From NCBI GenBank assembly GCA_001275005.1, contig JWZX01002416.1:1-14873 (forward strand): DNA of 14,873 bases. Reading direction: 5' to 3'. Below are positions 8,054 through 14,873 of the stretch, piece by piece. Each line of letters begins with the position of its first letter. Within the stretch, counting starts at the first letter, position 1. Below the pieces are notes generated by a model that was not told where the DNA came from, made no database searches, and saw nothing but the letters and a program-made list of their open reading frames with translations. The position numbers were made by a program, and so were the translations under genes. Source of the stretch: Chrysochromulina tobinii. Lineage: Eukaryota > Haptophyta > Prymnesiales > Chrysochromulinaceae.

Positions 8054-8722
8054 ATGAAGGTCGACAAACTCTTCGCTGCGCCTGTCCTGCAGAGAGTCAA
8101 GGTAGCCCCGGCTGCCGAGACGATGGAGCGCGCCGAATTCAGCGTAGACTACCACATCGCAATAGGCTGCTCGCCTCTTTTTGCGGATTGTGCACCGACG
8201 CTTCTGAGACCGCATCGGGGCGGTCATTGGCAAGCGCACCCGACGACAAATATCCGCGGCTGCCTTGGTGGGCAGGTACTCGACTTTCGCGAGGCCAGCT
8301 TACCTGAGGCGCTCGACATACACGTCTGCAGCATCTTCGGGGCGGTCTCCCTTTTTTTCCCTTCGACCGTGCACGTGGACGTCAAATCCATCGCAGTCAG
8401 CTCTTGCCGCCGAGACACGCTCTGGCGAGGAAAAAACGGCCTCACCGGTGAGCTCGCTATTGGTACAACCGTGCGGCTCGACGGCACTGACTATCAAGTA
8501 CAGTATGTGAGCCCCAAGGGGCAGCTCGACCTCAAGTCGCACGACGGCAAGGTGGGCCGGTATGGCGTGCATCCGGCCGCTGTGATCTTGCTGAACGCGC
8601 CCGCGGGCATCACCAAGGCGACGGTGTCGGGCTATTCATGCTGTGCGGCGACTGGCATTGCGGTTCTTGAGCCAGGAGATCGCGCACCCGCACACTTGAT
8701 TTATGGTGACAACAGATTCTGA
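8054..8722 (+). CDS. Protein with LiaF-like beta domain and SH3-like segment
   Basis: 222 residues from the first in-frame ATG. Residues ~66-118 (NIRGCLGGQVLDFREASLPE... then HVCSIFGAVSLFFPSTVHVDV) match the pattern of the LiaF C-terminal / cell-wall-active-antibiotic-response domain: a glycine-rich turn, a DxRxAxL strand, then IFGxVxxxxP and VxVxxxxI. In bacteria such domains are stacked beta structures that act in envelope-stress sensing. Residues ~133-178 (GTTVRLDGTDYQVQYVSPKG... then VGRYGVHPAAV) look like a small SH3/Tudor-like barrel. The N-terminal ~65 residues are unassigned and have no signal peptide or membrane helix, so a soluble protein is expected. The eukaryotic function is unknown. 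It faces the katanin gene tail to tail with 427 bp between stops. Confidence 0.6.
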   Translation: MKVDKLFAAPVLQRVKVAPAAETMERAEFSVDYHIAIGCSPLFADCAPTLLRPHRGGHWQAHPTTNIRGCLGGQVLDFREASLPEALDIHVCSIFGAVSLFFPSTVHVDVKSIAVSSCRRDTLWRGKNGLTGELAIGTTVRLDGTDYQVQYVSPKGQLDLKSHDGKVGRYGVHPAAVILLNAPAGITKATVSGYSCCAATGIAVLEPGDRAPAHLIYGDNRF

Positions 8723-9149
8723 ACGGAACGGCGGAGAGGCAACGGCTGGCGCGTGTGGCTGGCGCATGATTGTTCACACGACACACGCGTCAACCGCGCG
8801 TCGTTGTGGCTGGCGCGTGACGGTAGGTTTGGTGCGTCGTGTCCTCCGTACTCGATGTAAAAGTGTAAGCGTATCTATCTGAATCTCTATCTCTCCTCTC
8901 GCGTTCCGGCGCTCGGGCGCTGGCCGCTGCGTTCTTCATCATCGATCATGTAACCCTCGACCGGACGTGTTCTGGAACCGTACTCCGGACGTCCGGTCAC
9001 ATTTCCCTTCATACTCCCACGGGTCTACGAAAACATCGACGATCGCATCTCCTCGCCGCCTGTAGCTATCGTTTGCTGAATGGCGGCATCGGACTCAAAC
9101 ATGCCTGCGCGGCGTCGCAGTGCACGCCTAACGCCTAGTACTGCGCTCA
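8723..9149. other. Convergent 3' intergenic region with small repeats and a palindrome
   Basis: No gene seen between the stop codons of the LiaF-like gene (plus) and the katanin gene (minus). TGTGGCTGGCGC is repeated at 8754-8765 and 8805-8816. GACCGGACGT (8959-8968) and ACGTCCGGTC (8989-8998) form perfect 10-bp inverted arms, and CCGGACGTCCGG (8985-8996) is itself a palindrome. These could mark transcript ends for both genes. Confidence 0.6.
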
Positions 9150-11733
9150 CTACGGCGTCCGTGCCTCGCGCACCTTGGCCGTGCGCATCGCCTCAAGCTC
9201 CGCGAAGGCTGCCGTCGAACGTGGCGTGACGGCGCCCGTCACGGCACCTTCGAATGCTCCCATTTGGGGTGCGCCTATCTGCACGACCACGTCGCCTGCA
9301 GCAGCCTCTGTGTGTTGCTGGGGTGGACTCGGCCGCTCCTCGAGGGGGGCCGATGGCGAGGCGAGCGTCGAAGGTGCGGCAGAGGGCTGCGCAGAGGGTG
9401 CGACGCTGCTGGCGGTGCTACTGCTGCTGCCGCACTTGAGCGCCAACAGAGGCTTCATCTCGGCGGTGGTACCGGTGCTACTACGGGATCCGAATTCGTC
9501 ATTCCACGCGGCGTATTGAGCGTGCTCGATCTCGGCGGTGCTCGGCTGCGTCGTCTGGAGAGCCTCGCTGAAGTCGCCGAGCGTCACCTCCCCCTCCAGC
9601 TGACCGCTCGCCTGCCGACAAAAGGGATCCGAGAAGAAGAGTCAGGGCAGGGATCCGGCACTCCGAGGCAATCAGTGGCGCTCCGAGGCACTCCGAGGCA
9701 CTTCGAGGCACTTCGAGGCACTTCGAGGCACTTCGAGGCACTTCGAGGCACTCCGAGGCACTCGCCTGCAGCTCGACAATCTCAAGCGGAGACTTGCCCT
9801 CAACGGCACGGCGCATCGGCATCATCGACGCATCGCGGCACACAAGCTGCAGGTCCGCGCCCGAGTACCCGCGCGTACGCTCCGCCAGGACCGTCAAGTC
9901 GACCCCGTGATCGAGACGAAGCCCACGCAAGTGGATCGAAAGCATCTCGCGCCGCGCGGGCATGTCAGGCAGCGGCACGTAGATGCGCCGCTCGAGCCGC
10001 CGACGCAGCGCCTCGTCGAGATCCCACGGCCTGTTCGAGGTGGCGAGCACCATCACGAGCGCGTCCGCGTTGCCGACGACGACGCCCCCGCCGCAGCTGC
10101 TGCCCGTGCCGCCGCCGCCGCCGATGCCGTCCATTTGGACGAGCAGCTCCGATTTGAGACGCCGGCTCGCCTCGTGCTCGCCCGCGGCGCCGCGCGCCGA
10201 GACGAGCGCGTCGATCTCGTCAAAGAAGACGATCGAGGGCGCATGGTGGCGTGCGAGCGCGAAGAGCGTGCGTGCGAGTCGCTCTGACTCACCGTGGTAT
10301 TTTGAGACGAGTGACGAGGCGGAGATGTTGAAGAAGGCCGTCCTGCCGAGCGAGGCGACCGCGCGCGCGAGCAGCGTCTTGCCCGTGCCCGGCGGCCCGA
10401 AGAGCAGAACGCCCTTCCACGGCGCGCGGCACGCCGCCTTCGCAAAGTAGTCAGGGATGAGCAGCGGCAGCACGACCGCCTCGTTGAGCAGCCGCTTGGC
10501 GTCTGCGAGGCCGCCGATTGAGTCCCACGCGACCTTGGGCACCCCTTCGAGCATCTCACCCTCGATCGCCTCGACGAGCTTCGGATCGCCCCCTGTGAAC
10601 GGCGGCACCGGGGGCCGATCGCCCCCGAGGCCAAGCACGCCACCGCCCTCGGTACCGCCATCGAGAGGAGACACCTCAAAATAGCGAAGCTGCGCGCGCG
10701 AGCGATAGACGGCGACACCGCACGGTCCGGTGAGCGCCGCGGCACGTGCCGAGCGCCCGCCCGCGGCGAGCGAGCCGTCGGTCTGTGGCGGGATCGCGAA
10801 GCTGCCGATGATGACGCGCTTGTTGGCGCTCACAGCGATCTTGTCGCCACGGACCTCGATCTCGACACGTTGGAAGGCACCACCTGCCTTTAGGCTCGAG
10901 TCGCGCACCTCGCACAGGGTGGTCTGCTGCCCGTCGGCGTACTGCTCGAGCCGCCAGCAGCCCTGCACGAGCACGAGCGCCGTGCAGCACGGCGCCGTGA
11001 TCGTCGAGCGGCCGCGTTGCCAGTTGATCACCAGCGCGCAGTACGGATGCTCCTTGACCGTGTGGCCCGGCATGCATCGTACGCTTGCCTCGAGGCGGTA
11101 TTGGCCCGTCTTGACGATGTGCGCGTCGGGCGTCTGGTCGTACGTGAGCAAGTAGTAGTTGGGCTCGATCGAGTCCACCTGCATCACCGGACCGCTACGC
11201 GTGCCCGTCTCCTCAACCACAGCGAACGAGCCGCGGCCCGCGCGCTGCATCCAGCCGTCGCCGAGCGGCACGGCGAGCTCCTTGACGCCGTGCTTCGCGA
11301 GGCGCTTGGACAGGGTGCGCTCCGCATCATGCGGCAGATTGGACGGCATGCCCATCGGCGTCGCTGCATCGCCTCCACACTGGTGCCGTCGGACACGTTC
11401 GCGCGGCGATGCAGAGCGCTCACGGTTCTCCATCATCCTCCGGTCGGTGTTTCCGCCCAAGTGCGGCGTGTTCGACGCCATGATGCCCTCGCGCGCGAGC
11501 GTGCCAGCGGTGGTGCTCTTGAGCGTCCGGAGCGGCTGGGCGCTGGTCCGGCTGCTTGCCGCCGGCGTGAGCCGCTCGCGCTCGTGCAAGCGCTGCATGT
11601 GCTGCTGGCCGACTGGTCCGCGGCCGGCCGACGGCATGAGACGGTCGCCACCGCCACCGCCACCCCGAGACGCGCATGCTGCGGCGCTCTGCAGCGACGC
11701 ATAAATTGCGGCCTGGAGCGCACGATCGGCCAT
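9150..11733 (-). CDS. Katanin-p60-type AAA ATPase with N-terminal beta-sandwich-like domain, two exons
   Basis: ATP-driven microtubule-severing type AAA protein of the meiotic clade. Exons 11733-9766 and 9611-9150 give 809 residues. Residues ~1-135 are Ser/Arg/Gly-rich linker; ~162-354 resemble a concanavalin A-like or DUF1080-type sandwich (VEIEVRGDKIAVSANKRVII..., then GVAVYRSRAQLRYFEV). The AAA core has Walker A GPPGTGKT (446-453), Walker B SIVFFDEID (500-508), GEHEASRRLKSELLVQMDG, sensor ATSNRPWDLDEALRRRLERR with the arginine fingers, and GYSGADLQLVCRDAS. Exon 2 supplies the C-terminal VTLGDFSEALQTTQPS and WNDEFGS helices of katanin/spastin, followed by a ~110-residue Ser/Ala/Pro tail not usual in katanin. 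A Gly-rich insertion lies after the MDG motif. The N-terminus lacks an obvious MIT domain. Start chosen at ATG 11733. Confidence 0.9.
9612..9765 (-). other. Intron of the katanin gene (154 nt, GC-AG, phase 0, built of 10-bp repeats)
   Basis: Donor CTGCAG|GCGAGT and acceptor GTCGGCAG|GCGAGC on the minus strand. Splicing joins SPLEIVELQ to ASGQLEGEVTLGDF, giving the normal katanin spacing between the RRxxxGxSPxEI and VTxxDF segments. Nine bases, GCAGGCGAG, are present at both boundaries, so the spliced mRNA equals the sequence with one repeat removed. The GT two codons in would break the frame with either nearby acceptor; a GT donor at 9777 keeps frame but shortens the conserved spacing by four residues. 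Confidence 0.78.
9661..9760. repeat. 10-bp minisatellite inside the katanin intron
   Basis: Eight uninterrupted copies of CTTCGAGGCA or CTCCGAGGCA at 9681-9760, preceded by one further copy at 9661-9670 and one divergent 10-bp unit at 9671-9680. The array occupies about two thirds of the intron and ends next to the splice donor. Confidence 0.97.
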
Positions 11734-11734
11734 G
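11731..11734. promoter_or_regulatory. Head-to-head gene start (CATG shared by two start codons)
   Basis: The katanin ATG reads 11733-11731 on the minus strand and the first ATG of the fibrillin-like gene reads 11732-11734 on the plus strand. If both are used, the 5' leaders must overlap the opposing coding sequence; if the fibrillin-like protein starts at the next ATG (11780), about 46 bp separate them. Either way a compact bidirectional promoter is implied. No motif is recognised. Confidence 0.5.
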
Positions 11735-12457
11735 CTGTTGTTCAAGCTTGATTCTCGAAGGGGAAGAATTCCTCAAAAAATGGCGTCCGTGTTCCTTCAA
11801 ATGCACCTGGTTGGTGCTTCTGCCATCCTCGACATACCTGTGCTCGGTAGGTTTACGCTTCCGTGGGTGCCGGCACGCCGCCCACCCGAGGCCCTGGTGC
11901 TGCGTGATGCCATCCTCTCCGGCGACGACGACACGGACCTCACGCCGCTGGTCAACGCTTGCTGCCAGGCACGCGTACCTTTCAGGGCGGAACTGCTGGG
12001 CGACGGCGACCTTTGGAGGGCGACGCCAGTCGTTGGCGAGAAGCCGCGGTGGCAGCGCAATCGGGAGCTCTTGCCTATCGCAAACCGTGCTGGGCAGGCG
12101 TACTCGCTTGATGGTCGTGACTCGGGCACAGTGCTCAACTATGGCGAGGTGCTCGGGCGCAGCTTTTACTTCAAAGCCGAGGGCTCCTTCGCCCGAGCAG
12201 CCGTGTCTCGCGGTGCCACGAGGTGTCCGGTGGACTTCACCGTGCTCGTGACGCGGGGTGGCGTCGTCGTGGGCGGCGTCCCGCTCCTCACCTCTGCAAT
12301 CTCTGGCGACGGCTACTTGCGCTGTCTGTACCTCGACGAGGACATCCGCATCTTCGAGTCGCCCAAAGATTCGCCAGACAAGTGGGAGGAGGCTGGCTTG
12401 ATCGTCGTGCAGGTGCGAGACGGCCTGTTCGCCGATCCACTCGACGGCGAGTTGTGA
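11732..12457 (+). CDS. Fibrillin / plastid lipid-associated (PAP) -like protein
   Basis: 241 residues from ATG 11732 (225 from ATG 11780), intronless. Fibrillins are plastoglobule and thylakoid lipid-associated proteins. The pattern seen is a substrate-pocket beta barrel: DLWRATPVVGEKPRWQRN (~93-110), GQAYSLD then TVLNYGEVLGRSFYFKAEGS (~133-152), PVDFTVLVTRGGVVVGGVPL, and DGYLRCLYLDEDIRIFES (~193-210), where YLDEDxRI is the family's most typical motif. The N-terminal ~40 residues carry a hydrophobic stretch (VFLQMHLVGASAILDIPVLG) but no clear bipartite plastid-targeting leader, so location is uncertain. The length fits the family. A lipocalin-like protein is the alternative. It is divergently paired with the katanin gene. 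Confidence 0.6.
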   Translation: MLLFKLDSRRGRIPQKMASVFLQMHLVGASAILDIPVLGRFTLPWVPARRPPEALVLRDAILSGDDDTDLTPLVNACCQARVPFRAELLGDGDLWRATPVVGEKPRWQRNRELLPIANRAGQAYSLDGRDSGTVLNYGEVLGRSFYFKAEGSFARAAVSRGATRCPVDFTVLVTRGGVVVGGVPLLTSAISGDGYLRCLYLDEDIRIFESPKDSPDKWEEAGLIVVQVRDGLFADPLDGEL

Positions 12458-12504
12458 TCCGATGAATTATCCGATGGGCACACCCTTCGATGATCGGCCT
12501 CGGA

Positions 12505-12538
12505 TCCCTGAGCGAGGCGTGGCTCAGTCTCTCAGGGA
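12505..12538. repeat. Inverted repeat 3' of the fibrillin-like gene
   Basis: TCCCTGAG (12505-12512) and CTCAGGGA (12531-12538) are perfect 8-bp arms with an 18-nt loop, about 50 nt after the stop codon. It may be an mRNA 3' UTR hairpin. The rest of 12458-12736, between two convergent stop codons, shows nothing else. Confidence 0.6.
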
Positions 12539-12736
12539 GCGGCGCGCGGCACTTCTTCGGTTTGGACATGTGTGTTCCGGCGAGGACCACCCGGCTCTGA
12601 GTAAATGAACGTAGGTTCCTTGTATTATATTCTCTTCCGCAATAATTCCACTGTGTACCCTCCGCGCGGGGGGATCACAAAGCCCCGGAAAGTCACGGAA
12701 CTCTCAAAATACATATCTCTTCCGAGCTCGGCGCGC

Positions 12737-13726
12737 CTAGCGCGTGATCGCGTACGGCAGCACAAACGCCGTCCACACGTCGACCAATGCATGCGCATCG
12801 ACGCGGCAGCCGCTCAAGTTGGAGCGGGCGAGCGCGTACCCGATCCCAAGCAGCTCGCGAGCGCGCGAGCGCGCCGTCGTGGGCATGATCTCGTGCGTGT
12901 CGGGCGACCACGGCGCGGCTGCGCGCAGCACAAGCCACGCCGTCGAGCCTGCGGGCGCCTCGCCGCGCGCGGCGGCCGCGCGGGCCAGGTTGAGAGGCGT
13001 GGGCCCGCCTGCTGGAGTGCGCGCGTATAGGTCGGCACCGGCACGCAGGAGGGCGCGCGCGCGCTCGGGCGCGAGCATGCCCAGATGGTGGAGCGGTGTT
13101 ATCCATTCCGCGCTCTGCCGGAGCCAGTCCGCCAGCTCCCTGTGACCCTGCGCCATTGCGAGCTCGAGAGCATCGCCGTAGGCAGCACCGTGCATCGCTA
13201 ACAGTTGCGACGTCTTGTGCTGGCCGTGGAAGGCGCTGAATTCGATGGCTGTGTAGCCCGTGTCAGTGGCGCGGTCGATATCAGCGCCGCCGGCGATGAG
13301 CGCCTCGACCGTCTCGATGTGGCCCTCTGAGGACGAGAGGTGCAGCGCCATCACCCCATTTGCACTCGAGTGGTTGATATTGGCACCGGCTTTTATGAGG
13401 ACTTCCACGACATCCGCGTGGCCATGCTGCGCAGCGGCCATCAGGGCGGTCAGCCCGTGTGCCGCGAGCTGCTCGAGGGCGGCTCCCTTCTCGGCGAGCA
13501 CGCAGACAATGTCCGCATTCCCCACGCTGGCGGCGATGTGCAGTGGCGAGAAGCTACCACTGCTCGCAGTCGCATTCTTGTCTGCGCCACCGTCGATGAG
13601 GTAGCCCACCATTTCCGCGTTGCCGGGGCGCCCGCAAGCTATGTGCAGCGGGGTGCATCCGTCATCGCATGCTGTCGCCATAGAAACTGTTCGGTCCCTT
13701 GGCGCGGATTGGATGCCGAAGTGCAT
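12737..13726 (-). CDS. Ankyrin-repeat protein with conserved-looking C-terminal segment
   Basis: 329 residues from ATG 13726; ATG 13678 (MATACDDG) is an alternative directly before repeat 1. Four clear ankyrin repeats follow: DGCTPLHIACGRPGNAEMV, SFSPLHIAASVGNADIVCVL, HGLTALMAAAQHGHADVVEV and NGVMALHLSSSEGHIETVEA. Two degenerate repeats come next (GYTAIEFSAFHGQHKTSQLL and ITPLHHLGMLAPERARALL). Ankyrin repeats bind partner proteins; no enzyme domain is present. The last ~70 residues (AWLVLRAAAPWSPDTHEIMP, then ARSRARELLGIGYALARS, then LVDVWTAFVLPYAITR) form a helical module ending in a hydrophobic stretch. I recall similar WSPxTHxxxPxxARxRAxELL tails in ankyrin proteins of other microalgae, but cannot verify it. 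No signal peptide. Confidence 0.88.
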   Translation of the reverse strand: MHFGIQSAPRDRTVSMATACDDGCTPLHIACGRPGNAEMVGYLIDGGADKNATASSGSFSPLHIAASVGNADIVCVLAEKGAALEQLAAHGLTALMAAAQHGHADVVEVLIKAGANINHSSANGVMALHLSSSEGHIETVEALIAGGADIDRATDTGYTAIEFSAFHGQHKTSQLLAMHGAAYGDALELAMAQGHRELADWLRQSAEWITPLHHLGMLAPERARALLRAGADLYARTPAGGPTPLNLARAAAARGEAPAGSTAWLVLRAAAPWSPDTHEIMPTTARSRARELLGIGYALARSNLSGCRVDAHALVDVWTAFVLPYAITR

Positions 13727-14003
13727 CGCGATCGTTTGTTCTCATGAATCTACAATTTCGAGATGCTGTGGAATTCTTCAAATAAGATTCCTAAGATGAA
13801 CATGTACCCGCTGAAGGCCTATGGGGCGGATGCAGGGAGCTCGCAAGCAAGCACGGAAGTACATGTTCTGTCTAAGGGAGCGAATCGAGACGTCTCGAGG
13901 TAAGTCTGGTAAGATAGCGGATTGTCTTGTGTACGTGAAGCCCCCAATTTCGGTTTTCCGTTGCAAAAGGTTGGGGAGATCGATACATAACCCCGCGCAA
14001 CGC
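13727..14003. promoter_or_regulatory. Divergent spacer between ankyrin gene and second K+ channel gene
   Basis: About 280 bases, relatively AT-rich at 13740-13800, between divergent ATGs. The plus-strand frame of the channel gene stays open back to 13821 (stop TGA at 13812), so part of this spacer could be coding if an earlier ATG (13821, 13830, 13863) is used. Confidence 0.45.
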
Positions 14004-14873
14004 ATGCGAAAAAAAATGAACACCACGACACGGCGGACCCTACCGATGGTGCACGCACGCGAGCTGTTAGGGCATCCCGTCCGCACCGGGCATTCGCCTT
14101 CCTTCACCTTGCCTCCCGTCACCATATGGCTAGGGGAAACCCAGCTATCAACGAGTTCGCCGACGGCCAAGGCGGCCAAGGCGATGGCCGAAATGGAAGC
14201 AAACCGGGCTCAGGCGCAGGCGGATGCGGCAGTAACCAAGGCATTCAAGGAGAAGGTGTCGCCTAAGATGCTCAAGACGCTGCACGCCCTCCTCCCCGAG
14301 CTCATCACTTCGCTTCGCGAGGCCCATGAGGTGGAGGAGCCCGGCATCGTGCCGCCGTGGCTGTTCAGGACGGCGCTGCTTCTGCTCGGAAACATGAACA
14401 AGCAGCACCGATTGAGCAGGGATCAGGCGCAGCTGCTCTTCGAGGCGCTTGACTATGACGCCGACGGCCGCCTCTCTCTCGACGAAGTCGAAGCGGCGCT
14501 CAAGTACCTCGACGAGACTACGTCGTCGCGGCAAACCTTCCAAAGCACTTCGAGTGCTGACGCCTCTCCAAGGTTGGCGCTGGCCACGCCGTTAGGGCGT
14601 CCCGTCCGCACCGGGCATTCGCCTCCCCTCACCTCGCCTCCCGCCATGGCACCGGCGCAGCACTTGAAGCAGTTCAACGAGGCGCTAAAGTACCTCAACG
14701 ACGGGCCGAATACGAGCCTAGCTCCTGAGACCATGGGGCAGTCGCGGCAAGCGACTCGCGACGACAAGAAGCTCTACGCATTCGAGGCGCTCCTACAAAG
14801 GCATCCTCTCCTGGTCAAGTGCGCCCGAGCCATCGTGGTGACCGGGCTCTACTTCACGTGGGCCATCTTCTTC
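14004..14873 (+). CDS. Second two-pore K+ channel-like gene with extra N-terminal EF-hand region (partial, runs off right edge)
   Basis: The frame is open from 13821 to the window end without a stop; 290 codons are visible from ATG 14004, with alternatives at 14016, 14046 and 14646 (the last in a near-perfect CCGCCATGG context). It contains an Ala/Lys-rich helix (~14163-14260), a helical segment (MLKTLHALLPELITSLREAH), a canonical EF-hand DYDADGRLSLDE (14451-14486), and then MGQSRQATRDDKKLYAFEAL followed by TM1 (AIVVTGLYFTWAIFF), nearly identical to the first channel. Nucleotides 14727-14873 differ from 7644-7498 (minus) at only four positions, so the copies are recent. The pores lie beyond the window. 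The segment KYLNDGPNTS before the channel part also echoes KYLDETTSS after the EF-hand. If translation starts at 14646 the EF-hand part would be a separate upstream gene or leader. Confidence 0.8.
   Translation, partial: MRKKMNTTTRRTLPMVHARELLGHPVRTGHSPSFTLPPVTIWLGETQLSTSSPTAKAAKAMAEMEANRAQAQADAAVTKAFKEKVSPKMLKTLHALLPELITSLREAHEVEEPGIVPPWLFRTALLLLGNMNKQHRLSRDQAQLLFEALDYDADGRLSLDEVEAALKYLDETTSSRQTFQSTSSADASPRLALATPLGRPVRTGHSPPLTSPPAMAPAQHLKQFNEALKYLNDGPNTSLAPETMGQSRQATRDDKKLYAFEALLQRHPLLVKCARAIVVTGLYFTWAIFF
14066..14118 (+). repeat. 53-bp direct repeat copy A, including the 29-bp GHPVRTGHSP repeat
   Basis: Aligns base for base with 14591-14643, with four substitutions (one A/G, three T/C). 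It contains the 29-bp unit (14070-14098) identical to the minus-strand copy at 7685-7713. It continues with a pyrimidine-rich stretch (CACCTTGCCTCCCG). Confidence 0.92.
14591..14643 (+). repeat. 53-bp direct repeat copy B, ending at a Kozak-like ATG
   Basis: Second copy of the 14066-14118 repeat, 525 bp downstream and in the same reading frame. It ends three bases before ATG 14646 in the context CCCGCCATGG. The two copies flank the EF-hand-coding segment. Confidence 0.92.

Noticed and set aside
9264-10157. Plus-strand open frame of 297 codons with repeated RGTPRHFEAL
   Set aside because: Opposite to the katanin gene; the repetitive peptide is a translation of the intronic 10-bp minisatellite.
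14453-14767. Minus-strand frame with GECPVRTGRP
   Set aside because: Antisense of the second channel gene; the motif is the reverse complement of the GHPVRTGHSP repeat.

Overview
The window looks like nuclear DNA of a eukaryotic microalga, most likely a haptophyte; this is an inference from gene content, not a database match. The supporting signs are spliceosomal introns that restore conserved protein families exactly (one with a GC-AG boundary), very GC-rich coding sequence, many minisatellites, a fibrillin-like (plastid lipid-associated) protein, katanin, a two-pore K+ channel with EF-hands, and a SPINDLY/OGT-type glycosyltransferase. No bacterial operon, RNA gene or CRISPR array is visible. 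Genes are single units on both strands with private spacers.

Layout. Positions 1-3011 (minus strand) hold two consecutive frames that look like a retroelement: a large intronless gag-like ORF of about 852 residues and, in the +1 frame, the beginning of a second ORF that runs off the left edge. Positions 3354-5282 (minus) hold a degenerate or N-terminally short O-GlcNAc transferase/SPINDLY-type gene whose catalytic domain is split by an intron made of eleven 11-bp repeats; a 77-91 bp minisatellite abuts its 5' side. About 0.9 kb without a recognisable gene follows. Positions 6498-7752 (minus) hold a complete two-exon two-pore K+ channel. It is divergently arranged with a plus-strand gene (8054-8722) combining a LiaF-like beta domain with an SH3-like segment.

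Positions 9150-11733 (minus) hold a two-exon katanin-p60-type AAA ATPase with an unusual beta-sandwich-like N-terminal domain; its intron is a 10-bp minisatellite bounded by a 9-bp direct repeat. A fibrillin-like gene (plus, 11732-12457) starts head to head with it, the two ATG codons sharing the same four bases. Positions 12737-13726 (minus) hold an ankyrin-repeat protein. At the right edge (plus, 14004 onward) begins a second two-pore channel gene, nearly identical over its visible channel part to the first (4 differences in 147 nt) but inverted and carrying an extra N-terminal EF-hand region.

The genes do not form one pathway. The most unusual structure is the repeated pattern of introns made from 10-11 bp tandem repeats and bounded by direct repeats, which suggests recent intron gain by an introner-like or repeat-expansion process. 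The other notable items are the inverted channel duplication, a 29-bp coding repeat present three times in the channel N-termini, and the katanin domain fusion. The supplied open frames accept non-ATG starts; I moved the starts of the channel, LiaF-like and katanin genes to the first in-frame ATG.
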